Assembly (NCBI GenBank): GCA_038239005.1
Contig: JBBSFE010000009.1
Location: 1 to 64,000 of the forward strand
Source of the DNA: DASXHD01 sp038239005
Lineage (GTDB): Bacteria > Myxococcota_A > Polyangia > Polyangiales > Polyangiaceae
DNA: 64,000 bases
Direction: 5' to 3'
Shown: positions 59,025 through 64,000 of the stretch, one piece after another
Layout: the number at the start of each line of letters is the position of its first letter
Numbering within the stretch: the stretch's first letter is position 1
The notes under the pieces: model-generated
What the model was told of the DNA's origin: nothing
Databases searched by the model: none
The model's input: only the letters and a program-made list of their open reading frames with translations
Position numbers and translations under genes: made by a program

Positions 59025-59930
59025 ATGCCGCGCGCGCTGCTCGTGTTCGTCGATGGGATCGGATTCGGATCCGAAGGCCCGCAAAATCCGTTCACGGATA
59101 CGCCACTCGACGTGCTTGGCCCGCTCGGCGGCACGGGAAAATCAACGCCCGCCGAAATGGTTCGCATCGACGCATCGCTCGGTCATCCAGGGCTCCCACA
59201 AAGCGCAACGGGGCAAGCGACGATCTTCACGGGCATCGATGCGATCGCGCTCGCAGGCGGACACGCGAGCGGATATCCGAGCGCCAAGCTTCGCGAGCTC
59301 ATCACACGCGAGAGCTTTCTCGGTCGCGCGCGTCGCAGTGGCAAGCGCGCCGCGTTTCTCAACGCGTTCGACGAAGGGCGCGCCGAGCATGTTGCGCGTG
59401 TCGTTGCCGGTCTCGAGCGTCCGAATCGCCGGCGACCACCTTCGGCAAGCAGCGTGTGCGCAATCGCCGATGGCGGCACGCTCTCCACGTTCGCCGATGT
59501 CGCGCGCGGTCACGCAGCCACGTTCGATCTGACCGGCGAGCTTCTCGCAGCAGCCGGTGTTCCGGCACCACGCGTGTCGATTCGGCAAGCTGCGAAGAAC
59601 GTCGCCGCCGGCGCTGCGGAAAACGACCTCGCTCTCTTCGAGCTCTTCCTTACGGATACCGCCGGTCACTCCCAAGACAACGAGTGGGCACGCGACGAAG
59701 TCGTGCGAACCGATCGGTTTTTATCCGCGCTCTTCGAGGCCATCGACACACGCGAGCAGCTCGTCGTCGTCACGAGCGATCACGGAAATCTGGAGGACCT
59801 TTCGGTCAGGACGCACACACGCGCTCCCGTGCCGTTGCTCGCATTTGGCGCCGGCGCACGCGATTTCGTCCTTGGCGCGCAGTCTCTGCTGGACGTCGCG
59901 CCGCGGCTTCTCGCGGCCGTTTCGCGATGA
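59025..59930 (+). CDS. phosphoglycerate-mutase-like metalloenzyme (alkaline phosphatase superfamily)
   Basis: 301 residues, the ATG directly following the kinase stop. Metal-binding motifs of the iPGM/phosphopentomutase/alkaline phosphatase group are present: FVDGIGFG (metal Asp), the nucleophile region LPQSATGQATIFTG (Ser/Thr), TDTAGHSQD, VTSDHGNLED and THTRAPVPLL. The central insert of cofactor-independent phosphoglycerate mutase is missing, so it is a shorter metalloenzyme whose substrate is not predictable. Confidence 0.82.
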   Translation: MPRALLVFVDGIGFGSEGPQNPFTDTPLDVLGPLGGTGKSTPAEMVRIDASLGHPGLPQSATGQATIFTGIDAIALAGGHASGYPSAKLRELITRESFLGRARRSGKRAAFLNAFDEGRAEHVARVVAGLERPNRRRPPSASSVCAIADGGTLSTFADVARGHAATFDLTGELLAAAGVPAPRVSIRQAAKNVAAGAAENDLALFELFLTDTAGHSQDNEWARDEVVRTDRFLSALFEAIDTREQLVVVTSDHGNLEDLSVRTHTRAPVPLLAFGAGARDFVLGAQSLLDVAPRLLAAVSR

Positions 59931-59945
59931 TACTGTTCGGGTCCC

Positions 59946-60485
59946 ATGACCGACGCGTCCTCCGATCCGAAATACCTCGAGATGTTTCCCGCTTGGCTGC
60001 GCACGCTCGGTGAAGACGCAGCCGCGCTCGGCACCGTCGTCGGCGGCGCCACGCCCGACCCCGTGAAGCGGCACATCATCGCGGGGCTCAACTACATCTT
60101 CAAATCGCTCGACCTCATCCCCGACGGCATCGACGACCTCGGCTTCATGGACGACGCATTCGTCCTTCGCGTCGCCGCCGCGCTCGCCGTCGAAGCCGAC
60201 GCAGCCGGCAAGACGGGCGCCGTCGAGCGCCTCGCACAAGACGCCGCAGAAGTCCGCGCCTTCATGGGTGCAGACTACACGCGTCTCGAGACGTATGTGA
60301 AAGGCCTCCACAAAGGCGCGGCACGTGGCCGCACCGTCGACGACGTCATCGACGACGAAGGCGTTCGCAAAGAATTTCTCCTCGAGGTCGCAGCCTGGGC
60401 GAAGGATTACCAGTCGCCGTCGTTCACGCGCGATCCGAAAACCCTTTTGAAGCTGAAATCATTTTTGAACGCGAAGCTGCCCTAA
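59946..60485 (+). CDS. DUF1232-family (YkvA-like) protein
   Basis: 179 residues. The diagnostic sequence IFKSLDLIPDGIDDLGFMDDAFVLRVAAALAV (about 50-82) is the DUF1232 core, which is usually a hydrophobic hairpin. The C-terminal half (EVRAFMGADYTRLETYVKGL, DDVIDDEGVRKEFLLEVAAWAKDY) is helical. The function of the family is unknown, although it often lies near membrane-stress genes. It stands one base before the start of the third kinase. Confidence 0.85.
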   Translation: MTDASSDPKYLEMFPAWLRTLGEDAAALGTVVGGATPDPVKRHIIAGLNYIFKSLDLIPDGIDDLGFMDDAFVLRVAAALAVEADAAGKTGAVERLAQDAAEVRAFMGADYTRLETYVKGLHKGAARGRTVDDVIDDEGVRKEFLLEVAAWAKDYQSPSFTRDPKTLLKLKSFLNAKLP

Positions 60486-60486
60486 G

Positions 60487-61806
60487 TTGAAGCTCGAGCC
60501 CGGTGCCCAAGTCACTCCGAACGTTCGGCTGATTCGCCTTTTGGGCGAAGGCGGAATGGGGCACGTGTGGGTGGCCGAGCACCGAACGCTCGGTACCGAA
60601 GTTGCCGTTAAATTCTTGGGCGACGACTTCATGAAGAACGAGTCGATCCGCGGGCGCTTCTCGCGCGAGGCCGCTGCCGCCGCGCAAGTGAAGAGCTCGC
60701 ACGCCGTGAAGGTCTACGACCACGGCGTCACCGAGAGCGAGGTTCCGTTCATCGTGATGGAGCTGCTCGAGGGCGTCGACCTCGGCACGCGCATTCGGAC
60801 GGACCACAAGCTTCCGCCGCCATTCGTCGCGAAGATCGTCACGCAATTGTGCAAGGCGCTTCAGAGCGCCCACGATGCGAGCGTGATTCACCGAGACGTG
60901 AAGCCCGACAACATTTTTCTGTCGAACGAAGACGGCGATGTCTTCGTCAAGCTGCTCGACTTCGGCGTCGCCAAGTCCGACAAAGTCAGCGAAATCACGC
61001 TCAAGCGATCGACCATGGCGGGCGAGAGCCTCGGCACGCCGTATTACATGAGCCCCGAGCAATACAAGAGCTCGAAGGAAACCGATTGCCGCTCGGACTT
61101 ATGGAGCGTCGGCGTCGTGGTCTACGAAGCGCTGACGGGTGTAGTTCCGTTCGACGCCGAGAACCTCACGTCGCTCGCGATTATCGTGAACGAAGGGCAC
61201 GCGAAACCACCGACGGAGCTCGATCCGAGCTTGCCGCCTGGAATCGATGCGTGGTTCGCGAAGGCGTGCGCGCGCAAACCAGCGGATCGCTTTCAATCGG
61301 CGCGGGAGCTCTCGGATGCACTTCACGAAGCGCTCTCGCTCGAGGTCACGCCGCGGACGTCCATCGCGGACACGAGCGCGCGCATCATCCTCGCGCAGCA
61401 AACCGGCGACTCGGATCAGGACCTATCACTTCGCGAGACCGCGTTCGCGAGCACCGGCACCCATCAGCGAAAACGCTCGGTTTCGTTGATCCTCGCAGTC
61501 GTCCTCGGGATCGGTACCATCGGTGTTGCCGCGTTCTTCGTCATGCGTACCCCGACGCCAAAACAATCGGTCGCGCAAACCGCCACCGCGAGCGACATGA
61601 AAGTCGATCCGACCGCGGTGGTGAGCGCGCCGCCGCTGCCTGTGTCGTCCGCGATCGAACAGCCGCCGATCGCGTCGGCCATCAAGCCCGCGATCGCCAT
61701 CAAAACCGAAATCAAGAAGCCTGCCGCAACCGCATCGGCGACTGCATCGACGAGCGTACCGTCACCCTCCGCCTCCGCAAAGCCGACCCATGAGCAGATT
61801 TGGTAA
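60487..61806 (+). CDS. Hanks-type Ser/Thr protein kinase, membrane-anchored
   Basis: 439 residues from TTG 60487. GEGGMGHVWVAEH, Lys42 (VAVKFLG), HRDVKPDN (135-142), DFG (158-160) and SLGTPYYMSPEQYKS mark a complete kinase domain ending near 285. A linker with Thr/Ser, one membrane segment (about 333-355) and an outside tail rich in Ala, Pro, Ser and Lys follow. The gene overlaps the PEGA-like protein gene by 17 bases, so they are coupled and possibly form a signalling unit. Confidence 0.93.
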   Translation: MKLEPGAQVTPNVRLIRLLGEGGMGHVWVAEHRTLGTEVAVKFLGDDFMKNESIRGRFSREAAAAAQVKSSHAVKVYDHGVTESEVPFIVMELLEGVDLGTRIRTDHKLPPPFVAKIVTQLCKALQSAHDASVIHRDVKPDNIFLSNEDGDVFVKLLDFGVAKSDKVSEITLKRSTMAGESLGTPYYMSPEQYKSSKETDCRSDLWSVGVVVYEALTGVVPFDAENLTSLAIIVNEGHAKPPTELDPSLPPGIDAWFAKACARKPADRFQSARELSDALHEALSLEVTPRTSIADTSARIILAQQTGDSDQDLSLRETAFASTGTHQRKRSVSLILAVVLGIGTIGVAAFFVMRTPTPKQSVAQTATASDMKVDPTAVVSAPPLPVSSAIEQPPIASAIKPAIAIKTEIKKPAATASATASTSVPSPSASAKPTHEQIW

Positions 61807-62755
61807 GCGTCTCGCAATCGCGGCGTTCGCGACAATCGCGCTCGCGCATCCAGCGTTTGCGGCATCTCCCGAAGAGATCGCGACAGCACGTGAGCTCTAC
61901 AAAGCGGGCGCCGATGCGCTCGACGCCGGAAACGCGCAAGTTGCGGTCGACAAGCTCGGCGCCGCGTGGGGTCTTCTCAAGACACCCGTGATCGGGCTCG
62001 CGCTCGCGCGTGCGCAAGACAAGCTCGGGCACCTCGTCGAGAGTCGTGAGGCTGCGCTTGCGACGCTCCAGCTTCCGAAAGCGCCCGACGAAACTTCTCT
62101 CTCGGTCGATGCGCGCGCAGAAGCCACCAAGCTCGTCGACGCGCTTCGCACGCGCGTGCCTCACGTCATGATCGTCGTGACGGGTCCGGACGCGGAGGTT
62201 GCGACCGTGAAGCTAGATGGCATCGCGATTCCGCCGATCGCGCTGAGATCCGCGCGGCAAACGAATCCGGGATTGCACACGGTTGCTGCGCAAACCGAAG
62301 ATGGTCGCCACGTCGAGGTCTCCGTCTCGCTTGCGGAATCCGAAACGAAAGACGCGACGCTCGTGCTTCCGCCTGCGCTGGACAAACCCGAACGGCAACC
62401 GACCGACACGGAGCCTCACCTCGAACGAACGCAGCGTTCGACCTCACCGCTCGTTTGGGTCGGCCTCACGATCGGCGGCATCGGGCTCGTCACGGGCGCG
62501 ATCAGCGGATCGATGGCGTTTGCGAGCGCTGGATCGCTCGGCAACGATTGCAATACGAACAAGCTCTGCCCATCGTCATCGTCGAATGCCCTTTCGTTCG
62601 CGCAGACCACGGCGACGATCTCGACGATTGGATTCGTCACGTTCGGCGTTGGCGCGATCATGCTCGTCACCGGGTTGCTCATCGGCGGTCCCAAACACGT
62701 GCAGGGTCACGCGCGCATCGTGCCCACGCTCGACGGACTCGCGGGGACGTTCTAA
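61790..62755 (+). CDS. exported TPR/PEGA-type protein with C-terminal membrane segments
   Basis: 321 residues. The signal peptide ends at AFA (about 24). An N-terminal TPR-like region (EEIATARELYKAGADALDAGNAQVAVDKLGAAWGLLKTPVIGLALARAQDKLGHLVESREAAL) is followed by a beta domain with VMIVVTGPDAEVATVKLDGIAIPP and NPGLHTVAAQTEDGRHVEVSVSL, as in PEGA domains, and ends in two membrane segments (about 222-250 and 281-305). It is a typical partner of myxobacterial kinases. Its coupling to the upstream kinase suggests a common pathway. Confidence 0.82.
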   Translation: MSRFGKRLAIAAFATIALAHPAFAASPEEIATARELYKAGADALDAGNAQVAVDKLGAAWGLLKTPVIGLALARAQDKLGHLVESREAALATLQLPKAPDETSLSVDARAEATKLVDALRTRVPHVMIVVTGPDAEVATVKLDGIAIPPIALRSARQTNPGLHTVAAQTEDGRHVEVSVSLAESETKDATLVLPPALDKPERQPTDTEPHLERTQRSTSPLVWVGLTIGGIGLVTGAISGSMAFASAGSLGNDCNTNKLCPSSSSNALSFAQTTATISTIGFVTFGVGAIMLVTGLLIGGPKHVQGHARIVPTLDGLAGTF

Positions 62756-63885
62756 TGCGGCGCGGGCTTGTCGCGGGCCTTGCACCTCTCGTCGCGCTCG
62801 GTGCGTGCAATTTCCTCACGGGCGTCGACGATTATCGATTGTGCGACGCCAACGAGTGCGGTGATGCGTCCAGCGCAGACGTCGCGACCGAAGCCACGAC
62901 CGATGCGGCCGATGCCGATGCCTACACGGGCCCGCTGAGCTGCGAGGGCCTCGCGAAAAACTGCGGGCCGAAAGCCACGGACGATTGCTGCGCGTCGGCG
63001 ATCGTTCAAGGCGGATCGTTCTCGCTCGGCCTCGTCGACTACGCCACGCGCGAGGCGGGCCCGCCCACCGCCGCAACGATCAGCACGTTCCGCCTCGACA
63101 ACTACCTCGTGACGATCGGGCGCTTTCGCAACTTCATCACCGCGACGGAAAACGGATGGCACCCGAAGCTCGGTGACGGCAAGCACGTTCATCTCGATGG
63201 CGGCGGCCTCGTCGGCGAGCCGGGCTGGCACTCCTCGTTCGGCGCGATGCCAAACACACAAGCCGCGTGGGACAGTAACGGCCTGAAAAGCGGCTGCGAA
63301 TTTGTCGGCGAACCGTACATAGACTACACGCCCGTGGACATCGGCATCGACAACAGCGCGATCAACTGCGTGCGCTGGCAGCTCGCGTATGCCTTCTGCA
63401 TTTGGGACGGTGGCTTCTTGCCGACCTACGCGGAGCTCGACTACGCCGCGGCGGGTGGAAGCGAACAGCGCGTCTACCCGTGGTCCAGCCCGCCCACGAG
63501 CACGGCGATCGATTGGAAGACCGCCGACTACTCGGAGCCGCAATACTCGTGCACTGGAGATCCGTTCGACGACGGCGGACCTCATAAGTGCAGCACCGGC
63601 GATCTCGTTCGTGTCGGCCTCAAGACCGGTGCGGGGCGCTGGGGCCAGCTGGACCTCGCCGGGTATTTCGACGAACAGACGCTCGATTGCGAAGACCCGC
63701 CCGACGGCGCGCCTTGCAACGACTGCGTTCACAACGTCGTCTGTGGGTTTCCGCTGAGGCGGCCCACCCACGGCGGGAATTTCGGTGACGATCAAGACAG
63801 CATTCACACGGACCTTCAACGCGTCGAGCTCGTCGACGACCAAGGCCACCCGTGGATGGGCTTCCGCTGCGCGCGCTCGCCCTAG
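62755..63885 (+). CDS. FGE/SUMF1-like (formylglycine-generating enzyme domain) lipoprotein
   Basis: 376 residues; the ATG overlaps the upstream stop by one base. Lipobox LGAC (Cys18). A linker of Ala, Asp and Thr is followed by an FGE-sulfatase-like domain: VQGGSFSLG, ISTFRLDNYLVTIGRFRNFI, NCVRWQLAYAFCIWDGGFLPTYAELDYAAAGGSEQRVYPW, DLAGYFDEQT, RRPTHGGNFG and HPWMGFRCARS. The fold is the one used for oxygen-dependent formylglycine formation, but in lipoproteins of this type it is generally thought to be non-catalytic; the copper-binding cysteine pair is not evident. It is the last gene of the kinase operon. Confidence 0.84.
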   Translation: MRRGLVAGLAPLVALGACNFLTGVDDYRLCDANECGDASSADVATEATTDAADADAYTGPLSCEGLAKNCGPKATDDCCASAIVQGGSFSLGLVDYATREAGPPTAATISTFRLDNYLVTIGRFRNFITATENGWHPKLGDGKHVHLDGGGLVGEPGWHSSFGAMPNTQAAWDSNGLKSGCEFVGEPYIDYTPVDIGIDNSAINCVRWQLAYAFCIWDGGFLPTYAELDYAAAGGSEQRVYPWSSPPTSTAIDWKTADYSEPQYSCTGDPFDDGGPHKCSTGDLVRVGLKTGAGRWGQLDLAGYFDEQTLDCEDPPDGAPCNDCVHNVVCGFPLRRPTHGGNFGDDQDSIHTDLQRVELVDDQGHPWMGFRCARSP

Positions 63886-63924
63886 GCTGTTCCGCGTGTT
63901 CCGGCGCTAAGGCCGCGCGCGCGG

Positions 63925-64000
63925 CTACATTCCTGGGCCGCGGCTCTCGCCTGCGCCGCCACCACCACCGGGCGGACGCGGCATGGCTTGGCCGTGCATG
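63925..64000 (-). CDS. C-terminal end of a Gly/Pro-rich protein, truncated by the window
   Basis: Reading leftward from the window edge gives MHGQAMPRPPGGGGGAGES, then RGPGM and a stop at 63925. The start lies outside. The Gly-rich tail is typical of low-complexity C-termini of myxobacterial proteins. The gap between it and the preceding gene contains a GCCGCGCGCGCGGC palindrome at 63912-63925, which may be a weak convergent terminator. Confidence 0.55.
   Translation of the reverse strand, partial: MHGQAMPRPPGGGGGAGESRGPGM

Overview
The window is a gene-dense stretch of a high-GC bacterial chromosome that looks like a Myxococcota genome (Polyangia-like). The signs are very many predicted lipoproteins with D/G/S/T-rich linkers, three Hanks-type Ser/Thr kinases with a single C-terminal membrane segment, PEGA-type and FGE-like companions, a MYXO-CTERM-like sorting tail, frequent GTG/TTG starts, and tight ATGA/GTGA stop-start overlaps. 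The species cannot be named from the sequence. No rRNA, tRNA, CRISPR array or complete insertion sequence was seen. No gap without a gene exceeds about 200 bases; the longest is 52569-52768, which holds a decayed copy of an antitoxin gene.

Layout. 1-3743: hypothetical proteins, a Kelch-repeat lipoprotein and a phosphohexomutase. 3787-6353: two peptide-type ABC permeases, the first with a very large extra domain. 6350-10752 (minus): beta-helix lipoprotein, double-AAA Clp/Hsp100 protein, small membrane protein. 10791-20901: an envelope and polysaccharide region with GH25 lysozyme, GH76 mannanase-like lipoprotein, CBM9-like protein, calcineurin-type phosphoesterase, PhnD-like protein and GH35 protein. 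20999-22695: a cysteine-rich exported protein with an intrinsic terminator, and a sugar-kinase-like phosphotransferase. 22735-28879: a continuous plus-strand operon, rsmG, GT39-like membrane protein, Ser/Thr kinase, lipoprotein, HEAT-like exported protein, and a lipoprotein that is clearly a eukaryote-type protein-arginine deiminase with all catalytic residues. 28884-33053 (minus): succinate dehydrogenase sdhCAB plus an outer-membrane protein. 33093-38277: TPR lipoprotein, LpoA-like lipoprotein, beta-propeller-like lipoprotein and biotin carboxylase. 38288-44388: lipoproteins, a lipase-like alpha/beta hydrolase and methionyl-tRNA synthetase.

44551-54334 is the accessory part: a VapBC-type pair with a palindromic operator, a divergent EF-Tu paralogue behind a terminator-like hairpin, an M15 peptidase lipoprotein, a thymidine phosphorylase coupled to an AbiEii-like/DUF6922 pair, a haem c lipoprotein with a WYL regulator, a second AbiEii-like pair flanked by direct repeats and partly duplicated into the start of a YdeI-family gene, and a TetR/epimerase divergon with palindromic operators. 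54503-64000 has a frameshifted lysine 2,3-aminomutase, kinases with PEGA-like and FGE-like lipoprotein companions, a phosphoglycerate-mutase-like metalloenzyme and a DUF1232 protein.

The most notable item is the bacterial PAD-family deiminase lipoprotein (27026-28879), coupled to a kinase and a HEAT-like exported protein. Next are the permease with an inserted domain, the repeat-flanked toxin-antitoxin module that gave a neighbouring gene its start codon, and hexanucleotide repeats that encode extendable linkers in three surface proteins.
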